Shown one piece after another: positions 42,449 to 51,075 of a stretch of 64,000 nucleotides of DNA. Origin of the DNA: Kineosporiaceae bacterium (GTDB lineage Bacteria > Actinomycetota > Actinomycetes > Actinomycetales > Kineosporiaceae); assembly GCA_016713225.1 (NCBI GenBank), contig JADJPO010000002.1:868001-932000 (forward strand). The letters run 5' to 3'. Positions within the stretch are counted from its first letter, which is position 1; each line of letters starts with the position of its first letter. A program made the position numbers and the translations under genes. The notes beneath the pieces are model-generated. The model ran no database searches. It saw only the letters and a program-made list of their open reading frames with translations, and was not told the DNA's origin.

Positions 42449-42981
42449 GTCTTCACCGTGGCCTCACCGATGTGCAGCCGGCGCCCGATCTCGGGATTGG
42501 ACAGGCCCCGCGCGACTGCGGCGAGTACCTGCACCTCCCGCTCGGTCAACAGATCCGTTGCGGGAGTGCGCATCCGCGACACCAGCCGGGCGGCCACGGG
42601 GGGCGCCAGCACCGTCTCACCGCGGGCCGCGGCGCGGACGGCGTCCACCAGATCGGTGCGTGGGGTGTCCTTGAGCAGATAGCCGGTGGCCCCGGCCTCC
42701 ACGGCGCGCACGATGTCGGCGTCGGTGTCGTACGTGGTCAACACCAGCACCCGGGTGCGGGGGTGGGCCGCGATGATGCGGGCCGTGGCCGCGGCACCGT
42801 CCAGTCGGGGCATCCGCAGGTCCATCAGCACGACGTCCGGATTCAGCTCGCCCACGCGGATCACGGCCTCCTCGCCGTCTCCCGCCTCACCGACCACGAC
42901 CAGGTCGTCCTCGACGTCGAGCATGCCCACCAGACCGGACCGCACCACAGGGTGGTCGTCGACCACCAGAACAGTGATCAC
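42346..42981 (-). CDS. NarL/FixJ-family response regulator
   Basis: This is a protein of 211 residues from GTG 42981, overlapping the kinase stop (GTGA). The receiver domain (ITVLVVDDHPVVRSGLVGML) has the acidic pair at ~8-9, phospho-Asp in VVLMDLRMP (~54) and Lys in GYLLKD. The C-terminal LuxR-type HTH is LLTEREVQVLAAVARGLSNP with ATVKTHLLRVFTKL. It is the cognate regulator of the upstream kinase and likely controls the ABC exporter in the same unit. Confidence 0.95.
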   Translation of the reverse strand: MITVLVVDDHPVVRSGLVGMLDVEDDLVVVGEAGDGEEAVIRVGELNPDVVLMDLRMPRLDGAAATARIIAAHPRTRVLVLTTYDTDADIVRAVEAGATGYLLKDTPRTDLVDAVRAAARGETVLAPPVAARLVSRMRTPATDLLTEREVQVLAAVARGLSNPEIGRRLHIGEATVKTHLLRVFTKLEVDDRTRAVTVAMERGILPPPTVG

Positions 42982-44261
42982 GACTCTTCCTGCTCGCCGA
43001 AGGGAACCCACGCGCGCAGAACGGTTCCCCGGCCGAGCGCGCTCGTCAGCTCGACCTCGCCGCCGGCCTCGTGCACCCGGCGGCGCATCATCGCCAGACC
43101 GAAACCGCCTGCGGCGCAGGTCGGGTCGAACCCCGCACCATCGTCGCGGACCTCGATGCCCACTCGCCCGCCCCGCGTACCCGGCTCGCTCTCGCTCCGG
43201 GTCAGACGCACGCTGACCTGGTGCGCCGCTGCATGCCGGCGCACGTTGGCCAGCCCCTCCTGAACGGCGCGCAGCAGCACCACCTGCGTGCTCGGCATCA
43301 GACCGTCGACGGCGTCGGTGACCTCGACGGTCACCGGGGTCGCGGTCTCGCGCTCGAATCGCCGGGCGAGCCGTTGGACGGCGTCCGCCAGGCCAGCGCC
43401 GTCCAGGTCGGCGGGTGAGAACGCGGCGACCAGCGCCCGCGCCTCGGCCAGGTTCGCCCGCGCGACGTCCTCGATCGCGGTCAGCCGTTCCCGGACGGCG
43501 TCCGGGATCTGCGGCCGGGCGGCCGCGGCCTGCGCGAGCATCACGACGCTGGTGAACCCCTGCGCCAGGGTGTCGTGGATCTCGCCTGCCATCCGCGCCC
43601 GCTCCTGGGCGATACCTTCCTGGTGGTTGGCCTCGGCCAGCGCAACCCGAGTGCGGTCGAGTTCGGCGATCAGCGCGGCGCGATCGTGGGACTGCTCGAT
43701 GATCCGCGAGATCCACCAGCCGAGCAGCAGGCTGAAGCCCATCGAGACCAGCATCTGAGGGGCCAGGGCGCGGGCGTTGGCCCAGGTGAACCCATAGCCC
43801 TCGAGCATGCCGAACAGGGCCGAACCGGTCAGCAACGCGGTCACGACGGCGCCCTGACGCAGGGTGCGGGTGAACAGCCAGGCCTGTGGGTACACGATGA
43901 ACAGCAGCAGCGTGAACGTGGGATGGATCGCGCAGGCCACCCCCAGCCCGATCACGGCCGCCGTGAGATAGGCCCACGCTGCCTCGCGCTCGGACCACGG
44001 CACCCGCTGGATCTCGATCACGTACAGGGCCAGCAGGACGAGGAACGTCACCCCGGCCGTCAGGCGCTCGCCCCGGGACACCTCGTCCAGGGTGAGCGCG
44101 GTGAGGATGCCCAGCGCGGTGATGCCCCACATGGCGTAGTGCCACCCGGTGATGGTGCTCGCCCACATCCCGTCGGCCCGGGCCAGCGGACCCTCGGGGC
44201 CGGCACTCACTCGCGTCCGGGGACCCTCGGGCCCGGCACTCGCGTCGAGCTCAGCGGTCAC
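42978..44261 (-). CDS. NarL-class sensor histidine kinase
   Basis: This is a protein of 427 residues. About five hydrophobic segments span ~40-185. A dimerisation/phosphoacceptor box RARMAGEIHDTLAQGFTSVV (His ~226) and a HATPase domain with GLANVRRHAAAHQVSV, DDGAGFDP and GGFGLAMMRRR follow: the HisKA_3 class. The start taken is GTG 44261, overlapping the permease stop by 11 bp, but the first ~31 residues are a direct repeat (AGPEGP twice), so ATG 44168 is a credible alternative. It senses an unknown membrane-associated signal. Confidence 0.92.
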   Translation of the reverse strand: MTAELDASAGPEGPRTRVSAGPEGPLARADGMWASTITGWHYAMWGITALGILTALTLDEVSRGERLTAGVTFLVLLALYVIEIQRVPWSEREAAWAYLTAAVIGLGVACAIHPTFTLLLFIVYPQAWLFTRTLRQGAVVTALLTGSALFGMLEGYGFTWANARALAPQMLVSMGFSLLLGWWISRIIEQSHDRAALIAELDRTRVALAEANHQEGIAQERARMAGEIHDTLAQGFTSVVMLAQAAAARPQIPDAVRERLTAIEDVARANLAEARALVAAFSPADLDGAGLADAVQRLARRFERETATPVTVEVTDAVDGLMPSTQVVLLRAVQEGLANVRRHAAAHQVSVRLTRSESEPGTRGGRVGIEVRDDGAGFDPTCAAGGFGLAMMRRRVHEAGGEVELTSALGRGTVLRAWVPFGEQEES

Positions 44262-45078
44262 CGCGTCGAGCCCATCGGAAGGTCCACAGACACAACAGCA
44301 GACCTATCACGGTCCAGGCCCCCAGCACGGCCGCGGTCTGGCCGAGCATCCACGAGCCACCCACTTCGGCCTGCTCGAAGGACGGTGGCAGGAACACCGA
44401 GCGCATGCCCTGTGCCAGCCATCGCAACGGGAAGATCGAACTCAGGTTGACCATCCAGGAGGGCATGTCGCCGAGCACGAAGAAGACGCCGGAGATGAAC
44501 TGCAGCACGATCACCACGGGGGAGACCACGGCCCCGGCGCTGCGGGCCGAGCGGGGGACACTGGAATAGGCGATGCCGAGCACCGTGCCGGAGGTTGTGC
44601 CGAGCAGGAAGATCCAGGCGAACCGCCCCCAGAGTTCGGCCGTGTTCGGCAGATCCAGTCCGAACAGCAGCGCACCCACGACCAGCAGGACGGCGGTCTG
44701 CACCACGCTGGTGACCAGCACCAGGCCGATCTTGCCCAGGAAATAGGACGCCGCAGGCATCGGGGTGCCCCGCAACCGCTTGAGCGTGCCGTCGTCGCGC
44801 TCGATGGCGATGCCGATGGCCAACGACTGAAAGCTCGACAGCACCACGCCCGAGGCGATCATTCCGGCTGCGAAGTACTGCGTGAAGTCGACGCCAGGGG
44901 CGACTTCGGAGCCCGAGAACACCGAACCGAAGATGAACAGCATGATCACCGGGAACGCGAAGGTGAAGACCATGCTGTCGCGCTCGCGGAAGAACTGACG
45001 CAGTTCGATCACGGTGCGGGCCAGACCCACCGGCAGGGTCGCGGGGAGCGAGGATGCCGTGACGGACGGGGTACTCAT
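44251..45078 (-). CDS. ABC-2 type exporter permease
   Basis: This is a protein of 275 residues with six hydrophobic segments (VFTFAFPVIMLFIFGSVFSG, GMIASGVVLSSFQSLAIGIA, LVTSVVQTAVLLVVGALLFG and others). The family signatures RDDGTLKRLRGTPMPAASYF and FPLRWLAQGMRSVFLP are those of drug/lipid ABC-2 exporters. It overlaps the ATPase gene upstream by ATGA and the kinase gene downstream, forming a four-gene unit of exporter plus two-component system. Confidence 0.92.
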   Translation of the reverse strand: MSTPSVTASSLPATLPVGLARTVIELRQFFRERDSMVFTFAFPVIMLFIFGSVFSGSEVAPGVDFTQYFAAGMIASGVVLSSFQSLAIGIAIERDDGTLKRLRGTPMPAASYFLGKIGLVLVTSVVQTAVLLVVGALLFGLDLPNTAELWGRFAWIFLLGTTSGTVLGIAYSSVPRSARSAGAVVSPVVIVLQFISGVFFVLGDMPSWMVNLSSIFPLRWLAQGMRSVFLPPSFEQAEVGGSWMLGQTAAVLGAWTVIGLLLCLWTFRWARRGDR

Positions 45079-45929
45079 CGGGCCACCTCCGACTTCTCGA
45101 TCATGGACAGGTAGACCTCTTCGAGGCTGGGCCGCACGACCTGCAGCGAGGGCACCTCGCCGCCGAACTGGTCCGCCAGACGGGCAACCAGAGCGGTGGG
45201 GGTCTCGGTCTGTTCGCGGTGCGGGACGCCGTCCCGGTCCAGCCACTGCACCTGGGGCACCTGGGCAGCCGGCCCGCCGAGCCGCTCGGGGGTGTCGACC
45301 GCGAGCAGTCGACCCGAGTTGATCACTCCCACCCGGTCGGCCAGGTACTCGGCCTCGTCCAGGTAGTGGGTGGTGAGCAGGATGGTGGTTCCCCCGTCAC
45401 GCAGGCCGTCGATGAGATCCCAGAACGAGCGTCGGGCCTGCGGGTCGAAGCCGGTCGTCGGCTCGTCGAGGAACAGCAACCGAGGCGAGCCCACGATGCC
45501 GAGGGCCACGTCGAGTCGGCGGCGCTGTCCACCGGACAGGGTTCGCATCCTCGCGTTGCGCTTGGTGGTCAGGCCGACCGCGTCGATCACCTGATCGGGG
45601 TCGCGAGAGTCGGGGTAGTACCCGGCGAAGTGCCGGACGATCTCGACGACGGTCAGTTCGGCGCTCTCCTGGCTGGTCTGCAGCACGATGCCGATCCGAC
45701 CGCGCCAGTCGCGTCCCGCGTGCTGAGGATCCTCGCCGAGCACGCTGACGGTGCCGCCGTCGCGCCGCCGGTAGCCCTCGAGGATCTCCACGGTGGTGGT
45801 CTTCCCGGCGCCGTTCGGCCCGAGCAGGGCGAAGATCTCGCCCTCCATCACCTCGAGGTCGAGGTCGTCCACCGCGCGGACTCCGGAGTAGGTCTTCACC
45901 AGTCCTCGGACGGTGATCGCTGTTCCCAT
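45075..45929 (-). CDS. ABC transporter ATP-binding protein
   Basis: This is a protein of 284 residues from ATG 45929. Walker A is LLGPNGAGKTTTVEIL, the Q-loop is GIVLQTSQESAELTV, the signature is LSGGQRRRLDVALGI, Walker B is LLFLDEPTTGFDPQARRSFW and the switch His is in TTHYLDEAEYLADRV. The C-terminal ~60 residues match the DrrA-like extension of antibiotic exporters. It powers the ABC-2 permease; the exported compound is unknown. Confidence 0.94.
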   Translation of the reverse strand: MGTAITVRGLVKTYSGVRAVDDLDLEVMEGEIFALLGPNGAGKTTTVEILEGYRRRDGGTVSVLGEDPQHAGRDWRGRIGIVLQTSQESAELTVVEIVRHFAGYYPDSRDPDQVIDAVGLTTKRNARMRTLSGGQRRRLDVALGIVGSPRLLFLDEPTTGFDPQARRSFWDLIDGLRDGGTTILLTTHYLDEAEYLADRVGVINSGRLLAVDTPERLGGPAAQVPQVQWLDRDGVPHREQTETPTALVARLADQFGGEVPSLQVVRPSLEEVYLSMIEKSEVAR

Positions 45930-46026
45930 GAGGTCGAGTCTCACGCAGACCGACCTGCGGGGCATCAACCGGCGGGCGGTCGTGCCGTCCACCGGTCGGT
46001 GGACGGCCTCGTCCACCGGGCGATGA

Positions 46027-46503
46027 TCACAGCCGGCGGCGAAAGGTCACCAGGTCGTGGCCGGGACCGTTGTAGCCGGCCACCGGGGAACTCACCTCGA
46101 ACCCCAGAGCGGCGTGGAAGGCGATCGACGGTGTGTTGACCGGTGAGGTGACTGCACTGACCATGGTGCGGCCCGCCGTCCGGGCCGCCTCGAAGAAGGT
46201 CTCGTAGAGGACTCGCCCCAGCCCGCTGCCGCGCTCGGACGGCGCGATGCCCACGAAGTGGATATAGGCCTCGGCCGGCTGGGACGGCGAGGCGAATCCG
46301 ATCAGGAAGCCGCGCAGCGCGCCGTCCGGATGCTCGGCGACCAGACTGCTGGCGTGGAAGTGGTCGAGGAACAGCCGGGGGAGCGCCTCCAGGATCGGGC
46401 GACCCCACCAGGCGTCGAGCAGCGGCGCGATCCGGTCGTAGTCCTGAGGGCGTGCCGACCGGACGCCGCGGGGCAGAGGGGCGGGCAGAGCCGTGAATCG
46501 CAT
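46027..46503 (-). CDS. GNAT-family N-acetyltransferase
   Basis: This is a protein of 158 residues. The acetyl-CoA binding motif appears as IHFVGIAPSERGSGLGRVLY (R/Q-x-x-G-x-G/A), with later TPSIAFHAALGFEVSS, both GNAT signatures. The first ATG matches the start of the fold (VRSARPQDYDRIAPLLDAWW). Substrate unknown. The gap behind its start carries a 10-bp array and the tRNA-Trp promoter. Confidence 0.88.
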   Translation of the reverse strand: MRFTALPAPLPRGVRSARPQDYDRIAPLLDAWWGRPILEALPRLFLDHFHASSLVAEHPDGALRGFLIGFASPSQPAEAYIHFVGIAPSERGSGLGRVLYETFFEAARTAGRTMVSAVTSPVNTPSIAFHAALGFEVSSPVAGYNGPGHDLVTFRRRL

Positions 46504-46520
46504 CGGGCGATGCTGGCACA

Positions 46521-46570
46521 GTCGGACAGGGTCCGCCGCAGTCCGCCAGAGTCCAGCGCAGTCCGCCGCG
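46521..46570. repeat. 10-bp periodic array, five units
   Basis: Five decamers from 46521 each begin GTC, and four are close to GTCCGCCGCA. The array lies in the spacer between the GNAT start and the tRNA-Trp promoter. Confidence 0.7.
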
Positions 46571-46593
46571 ATCAGTGGTCGCCCGGTTACCGG

Positions 46594-46623
46594 TTCGACC
46601 CACCGTCTCGGCACGCGTACACT
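46594..46623 (+). promoter_or_regulatory. Promoter of tRNA-Trp/secE unit
   Basis: TTCGAC (46594-46599), an 18-bp spacer and TACACT (46618-46623) form a good housekeeping-type promoter ~97 bp before the tRNA. Confidence 0.55.
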
Positions 46624-46719
46624 CCATCGCGGTGGTTGCGAACCGCCATACTGACGCCTGCCTCGTACGGCCCGATCGGGTCTGCGAGATGGCTCGGTAG
46701 GGCGGGGGAGCAGCCGCAC

Positions 46720-46792
46720 AGGGCAGTGGCGCAACTGGCAGCGCTCCGGTCTCCAAAACCGGCGGTTGGGGGTTCGAGTCCCTCCTGCCCTG
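46720..46792 (+). tRNA. tRNA-Trp (CCA)
   Basis: A 73-nt cloverleaf. Acceptor AGGGCAG pairs with CTGCCCT, the D arm contains TGGCGCAACTGG, the anticodon stem is CCGGT/ACCGG with loop CTCCAAA (anticodon CCA), and the T arm has GGTTCGAGTCC. Terminal CCA is not encoded. Location before secE is the standard actinobacterial order. Confidence 0.97.
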
Positions 46793-46886
46793 CGATCCAT
46801 CTTCGTGGCCTGGCCGCGAAGGGACGGCGTACCCGCACCGTGGGCACGTCGGACCGACAGCAACCGTCTCCAGACCGGGTGAGATC

Positions 46887-47123
46887 GTGACGACCAGTAC
46901 CAGAAGCAGCACGGAATCCGCTCCCACGCCTCGACGCAAGGGCGGGTTGCGGTTGTTCCTGCGCCAGGTCGTCGCCGAGCTGAAGAAGGTCGTGCGGCCC
47001 ACCCGCAACGAGCTGCTGACCTACACCTGGGTTGTCCTGATCTTCGTGATCGCGGTGATGGCTTTCGTCTCCGCGATCGACTTCGGGATGGGCAAGCTCG
47101 TGTTGTGGGTCTTCAGCGACTGA
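46887..47123 (+). CDS. secE: Preprotein translocase subunit SecE
   Basis: This is a protein of 78 residues from a GTG start. The N-terminal polar region leads to the amphipathic helix LRLFLRQVVAELKKVVRPTR and one membrane helix (LLTYTWVVLIFVIAVMAFVS). It is the single-TM SecE that clamps SecY in the Sec channel. It is followed by nusG after ~80 bp. Confidence 0.96.
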   Translation: MTTSTRSSTESAPTPRRKGGLRLFLRQVVAELKKVVRPTRNELLTYTWVVLIFVIAVMAFVSAIDFGMGKLVLWVFSD

Positions 47124-47202
47124 GTTCCGCCCCGGTGGCGCCGAGTCGGGGTCTCACCCGGTGCCGGTCGGCCGAGCAATATCTCGAGGAGTAGGGAAGA
47201 GC

Positions 47203-48021
47203 GTGTCCGAGCAGAAGTCGCAGTACCCCGAGGTCGAAGACGAGCAGATCGACTCCGACCTGTCTGCCGACGTGGCCGTGGCAGGCGCCGAGGACGAGAC
47301 CGAGGCAGCTGCCGCGGCGCCGGCCGAGGCCGAGGTCGGCGAGGTGGACGTCACCGACGAGGCCGACGTGACCGCAGCGGCCGACGAGGTTGCCGAGGCC
47401 GCCGAGGTTGCCGAGGTTGCCGAGGAAGAGGTCGACCCGGCCACGGCGTTCCGCAGCGAGCTGCGCAGCCTGCCCGGCGACTGGTACGTGATCCACTCCT
47501 ACGCCGGGTACGAGAACCGGGTGAAGGCCAACCTGGAGAACCGGATCACCAGCCTCAACATGGAGGACTACATCTTCCAGGTCGAGGTGCCCATGGAAGA
47601 GGTCACCGAGATCAAGAACGGCCAGCGCAAGCTGGTGCGTCGGGTCCGCATCCCCGGGTACGTGCTGGTGCGCATCGACCTGACCGATGAGTCGTGGGGC
47701 GCCGTCCGGCACACCCCCGGGGTCACCGGCTTCGTCGGGCACACGCACCAGCCGGTGCCGCTGAGTCTCGACGAGGTCTTCTCGATGTTGGCGCCCACGC
47801 TGCAGAAGCTGGACGGCGTCACCAAGCCGACCAAGGCCGAGGTCAAGGTCGTCGACTTCGAGGTCGGCGAATCGGTCACCGTCATGGAGGGTCCGTTCGA
47901 GACCCTCCCGGCCACCATCTCCGAGATCAACCCGGACGCACAGAAGCTCAAGGTGCTGGTCTCGATCTTCGGCCGGGAGACCCCGGTCGAGCTGTCGTTC
48001 AACCAGGTGGCCAAGATCTGA
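47203..48021 (+). CDS. nusG: Transcription termination/antitermination protein NusG
   Basis: This is a protein of 272 residues from GTG 47203. It has an acidic, Ala/Glu/Val-rich N-terminal extension of ~85 residues, usual for actinobacterial NusG. The NGN domain (DWYVIHSYAGYENRVKANLE, VRIPGYVLVRIDLTDESWGA) and a C-terminal KOW domain (VGESVTVMEGPFETLPATIS, LKVLVSIFGRETPVELSFNQ) follow. It binds RNA polymerase and couples it to Rho or the ribosome. It heads the rplKA unit. Confidence 0.96.
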   Translation: MSEQKSQYPEVEDEQIDSDLSADVAVAGAEDETEAAAAAPAEAEVGEVDVTDEADVTAAADEVAEAAEVAEVAEEEVDPATAFRSELRSLPGDWYVIHSYAGYENRVKANLENRITSLNMEDYIFQVEVPMEEVTEIKNGQRKLVRRVRIPGYVLVRIDLTDESWGAVRHTPGVTGFVGHTHQPVPLSLDEVFSMLAPTLQKLDGVTKPTKAEVKVVDFEVGESVTVMEGPFETLPATISEINPDAQKLKVLVSIFGRETPVELSFNQVAKI

Positions 48022-48067
48022 GCTGACCTGCCCAGATCGTCCCGTTCACGTAAGGACCCGGAGAACC

Positions 48068-48499
48068 ATGCCCCCCAAGAAGAAGATCGCCGGCTACATC
48101 AAGCTGCAGATCAATGCCGGTGCAGCCACGCCGGCGCCGCCGATCGGCCCCGCGCTGGGCCAGCACGGCGTCAACATCATGGAGTTCTGCAAGCAGTACA
48201 ACGCCAAGACCGAGGCGCAGCGTGGCCAGGTCATCCCGGTGGAGATCACGGTCTACGAAGACCGCTCCTTCACCTTCATCACCAAGACCCCGCCGGCCTC
48301 CGAGCTGATCAAGAAGGCCGCCGGTGTGGCCAAGGGTTCGGGCGAGCCGCACACCAAGAAGGTCGGCAAGCTGACCCAGGCGCAGGTCCGTGAGATCGCT
48401 CAGACCAAGCTCGAGGACCTCAACGCCCACGACGTCGAGCAGGCCGCGAAGATCATCGCCGGCACCGCTCGATCGATGGGAATCACCGTCGAGGGCTGA
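48068..48499 (+). CDS. rplK: 50S ribosomal protein L11
   Basis: This is a protein of 143 residues. [20 protein letters not shown] and [16 protein letters not shown] are the L11 N-domain (thiostrepton/release-factor region), with the C-terminal rRNA-binding domain [20 protein letters not shown]. It lies in the L11-L1 unit downstream of nusG. Confidence 0.98.
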
Positions 48500-48590
48500 G
48501 TTCGCTCACCCTCGTTTCATCGTTCCATCCATACCCAGTGGCAGGGCCGAGCGCGGCCCGCAGACCACGACTCCGAGAGGGAGCAGCACC

Positions 48591-49313
48591 ATGAAGCGCA
48601 GCAAGGCCTACCGTTCCGCGGCCGAGAAGATCGACCGCGACAAGCTCTACGCCCCGCTCGAGGCCGTCCGCCTCGCGAAGGCGACGTCCACCACGAAGTA
48701 CGACGCCACCGTCGAGGTCGCCTTCCGTCTCGGGGTCGACCCCCGCAAGGCCGACCAGATGGTGCGCGGCACCGTCAACCTGCCGCACGGCACCGGCAAG
48801 ACCGCCCGGGTCCTGGTCTTCGCCACCGGTGAGCGTGCCGCGCAGGCCGAGGCGGCCGGCGCCGACTACGTCGGGTCCGACGACCTGCTGGAGAAGATCC
48901 AGGGCGGGTGGCTCGACTTCGACTCCGTGGTCGCCACCCCCGACCTGATGGGCAAGGTGGGCCGCCTGGGTAAGATCCTCGGCCCGCGTGGCCTGATGCC
49001 CAACCCCAAGACCGGCACCGTGACCATGGACGTCGCCAAGGCCGTCGAGGAGATCAAGGGCGGCAAGATCGAGTTCCGGGTCGACAAGCACGCCAACCTG
49101 CACTTCATCATCGGCAAGTCCTCGTTCAGCGACACCGCGCTGGTGCAGAACTACGCCGCTGCGCTCGACGAGGTGCTGCGGCTCAAGCCGTCGGCCGCCA
49201 AGGGTCGCTACCTGCAGAAGGGCACCATCGCCACCACGATGGGCCCCGGCATCCCGGTCGACGTCAACAAGACCCGCGGCCTGGACTCCGACGACCCCTC
49301 CGCTGACGCCTGA
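48591..49313 (+). CDS. rplA: 50S ribosomal protein L1
   Basis: This is a protein of 240 residues from ATG 48591 with GAGAGGGAG upstream. RSKAYRSAAEKIDRDKLYAP leads, then the L1 signature GRLGKILGPRGLMPNPKTGT and RVDKHANLHFIIGKSSF. L1 binds the stalk of 23S rRNA and, in other bacteria, represses its own operon. It is followed by an unusual repeat-bearing gap before rplJ. Confidence 0.98.
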   Translation: MKRSKAYRSAAEKIDRDKLYAPLEAVRLAKATSTTKYDATVEVAFRLGVDPRKADQMVRGTVNLPHGTGKTARVLVFATGERAAQAEAAGADYVGSDDLLEKIQGGWLDFDSVVATPDLMGKVGRLGKILGPRGLMPNPKTGTVTMDVAKAVEEIKGGKIEFRVDKHANLHFIIGKSSFSDTALVQNYAAALDEVLRLKPSAAKGRYLQKGTIATTMGPGIPVDVNKTRGLDSDDPSADA

Positions 49314-49343
49314 CCAAACCCAGCCTCAAAACCCAGCCCCAAA

Positions 49344-49438
49344 CCCGCTCATGCTCCGCGGGTGACCGCTCATGCTCCGTGGGTGCACCGATTTCGGCCC
49401 CTCGAGGGCCGAGACTCGGTCACCCGCGGAGCATGAGC
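49344..49438. repeat. ~95-bp palindromic element, copy 1 (inverted)
   Basis: It contains CTCATGCTCCGCGGGTGACC, a second CTCATGCTCCGTGGGTG and, at the far end, the complement GGTCACCCGCGGAGCATGAG, so it folds on itself. Its reverse complement matches copy 2 (49632-49728) almost throughout. Just before it, AAACCCAGCC-type 12-13 bp units (49316-49348) follow the rplA stop. Confidence 0.75.
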
Positions 49439-49631
49439 TGTTTGCGAGCGGACACGTGCGACCGATGTCGACGTCGGACGGCGCGCCGCGGCGTCCGAGA
49501 CCGTCTCGCCCTTGGTGGTCAGAGCCTGCTCGGCGCCGGCCGCGGTGGGATGCCCGGGCGCTCCCCGCGACGCGACGCCGGGCATCGTCGTCGCCGAGCG
49601 CCCGACGGCTCGTGACACTCCAACCCAACCC

Positions 49632-49728
49632 GCCCATGCTCCGCGGGTGACCGAGTCTTTGGCCTCAGCGGGCCGAAATCAGTCCACCCACGGAGCATGG
49701 GCGGTCACCCGCGGAGCATGAGCGGGTT
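49632..49728. repeat. ~95-bp palindromic element, copy 2
   Basis: This begins GCCCATGCTCCGCGGGTGAC and ends GGTCACCCGCGGAGCATGAG. It is the inverted near-copy of 49344-49438. The two copies bracket a 193-bp segment with no gene. It ends 5 bp before the rplJ promoter. Confidence 0.75.
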
Positions 49729-49733
49729 CGATT

Positions 49734-49762
49734 TTGTCGGACGGCGCGCGGGCACCTACTCT
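49734..49762 (+). promoter_or_regulatory. Promoter of rplJL
   Basis: TTGTCG (49734-49739), a 17-bp spacer and TACTCT (49757-49762). Transcription would start near 49769, giving a ~200-nt leader. Confidence 0.65.
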
Positions 49763-49768
49763 GGTGGG

Positions 49769-49930
49769 TGCCGAAGACCGCCGGTCATTGCCCCAACCCG
49801 GGGTGATCGAAGGTCCCGCCGAGGCGGGCGACCTGCGCAGGTGTGAACGAGTCGATGGGCTCAGTGTGCGTCCGTGAAGGTGCGCACCGCCCTGACGCCC
49901 CGTGCGCCCCTGCGCCGGGGCGTTCGTGTT
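49769..49930 (+). ncRNA. Ribosomal protein L10 leader with attenuator hairpin
   Basis: The rplJ leader has hairpins GACC-GCC-GGTC (49776-49786), CCCGCC-GAG-GGCGGG-like (49814-49829), ACCTGC/GCAGGT (49831-49842) followed by GTGAACGA, and then ACGCCCCG/CGGGGCGT (49895-49923) with a T-rich tail (TCGTGTTTCT), a terminator-like stem. L10 leaders bind the L10-L12 complex and autoregulate rplJL; position and layout fit that family. Confidence 0.75.
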
Positions 49931-49970
49931 TCTCGGACGGGATCGACCGGCACATCCTGGAAGGAGTGCC

Positions 49971-50567
49971 ATGGCCAGGCCCGACAAGGCCGCAACGGTG
50001 GCCGAGATCACGGAGAGGTTCCGTGCCTCCAACGCCGCCGTGCTGACCGAGTACCGCGGGCTGTCCGTGGCGCAGCTCAGCCAGCTCCGCAAGAGCATCG
50101 GCGGCCACGCCACGTACACCGTGGTGAAGAACACGCTCACCGCCATCGCGGCCAAGGAGGCGGGAGTCTCTGCCTTCGACGGGCAGCTCGCCGGCCCGAC
50201 GGCCGTCGCCTTCGTCACCGGTGACCCGGTGGAGGCGGCCAAGGGGCTGCGTGACTTCGCCAAGACCAACCCCGCCCTGGTGATCAAGGGTGGGCTTCTC
50301 GACGGCCGGGCACTGACGGCCGACGACGTGCGCACGTTGGCCGACCTGGAGTCCCGCGAGGTACTGCTGGCCAAGCTGGCCGGCGCGATGAAGGCCTCGC
50401 TCACCCAGGCCGTCTACCTGTTCAACGCCCCCCTGTCGCAGGCTGCCCGTGTGCTGGACGCCCTGCGCCAGAAGCAGGCAGAGAGCGCACCAGCCGCTGC
50501 TGCGGACGACGTGCCGGCCGACCAGGCCGAGCCCGCCCAGGCTGCAGCGGAGACCACAGAGGGCTGA
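49971..50567 (+). CDS. rplJ: 50S ribosomal protein L10
   Basis: This is a protein of 198 residues; ATG 49971 has AAGGAG upstream. It has the L10 N-domain (ARPDKAATVAEITERFRASN, TEYRGLSVAQLSQLRKSIGG) and a C-terminal helical tail binding L7/L12, extended by an Ala/Glu-rich end. It forms the base of the ribosomal stalk and, with L12, likely represses its own leader. Confidence 0.97.
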   Translation: MARPDKAATVAEITERFRASNAAVLTEYRGLSVAQLSQLRKSIGGHATYTVVKNTLTAIAAKEAGVSAFDGQLAGPTAVAFVTGDPVEAAKGLRDFAKTNPALVIKGGLLDGRALTADDVRTLADLESREVLLAKLAGAMKASLTQAVYLFNAPLSQAARVLDALRQKQAESAPAAAADDVPADQAEPAQAAAETTEG

Positions 50568-50639
50568 TCGCCCCGCCCACCCACAACGCGGGCGGGATCG
50601 CCCCAGCCGCGTGATCGACAACGGAAGGACACGCCAACC

Positions 50640-51035
50640 ATGGCGAAGCTCAGCACCGACGACCTGCTCGACGCGTTCAAGGAGATGACGCTGATCGAGC
50701 TGAGCGAGTTCGTGAAGAAGTTCGAGGACACCTTCGAGGTCTCCGCCGCCGCCCCCGTGGCCGTGGCCGCTGCCCCCGCCGCCGGCGGTGGCGCGGGTGG
50801 CGCCGAGGCCGCCGAGGAGAAGGACGAGTTCGACGTCGTCCTCGAGGCTGCCGGTGACAAGAAGATCCAGGTCATCAAGGAGGTGCGCGCCCTGGTGTCC
50901 TCGCTCGGCCTGAAGGAGGCCAAGGATCTCGTGGACAGCGCCCCCAAGCCCGTCCTGGAGAAGGTCACCAAGGAAGCCGCCGAGAAGGCCAAGGCTGCCC
51001 TCGAGGGCGCCGGCGCCACCGTCTCGGTCAAGTGA
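50640..51035 (+). CDS. rplL: 50S ribosomal protein L7/L12
   Basis: This is a protein of 131 residues. The N-terminal dimerisation domain (KLSTDDLLDAFKEMTLIELS) is followed by an Ala/Gly hinge and the C-terminal factor-binding domain (EFDVVLEAAGDKKIQVIKEV, LGLKEAKDLVDSAPKPVLEK). It recruits translation GTPases. It is followed by an 11-bp array and a strong terminator. Confidence 0.98.
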   Translation: MAKLSTDDLLDAFKEMTLIELSEFVKKFEDTFEVSAAAPVAVAAAPAAGGGAGGAEAAEEKDEFDVVLEAAGDKKIQVIKEVRALVSSLGLKEAKDLVDSAPKPVLEKVTKEAAEKAKAALEGAGATVSVK

Positions 51036-51068
51036 CTCGCTCTGATCTCGCTCTGATCTCGCTCTGAT
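51036..51068. repeat. 11-bp tandem array, three perfect units
   Basis: CTCGCTCTGAT is repeated three times without change, starting at the first base after the rplL stop. The unit (GATCTCGCTCT in another phase) resembles the GACCNGCTCT array at 28321. Confidence 0.85.
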
Positions 51069-51075
51069 CACGCCG

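Noticed and set aside
49344..49728. Insertion sequence or genes between rplA and rplJ
   Set aside because: Frames there are formed by the palindromic repeats themselves; no transposase segment is present in the 193 bp between copies.
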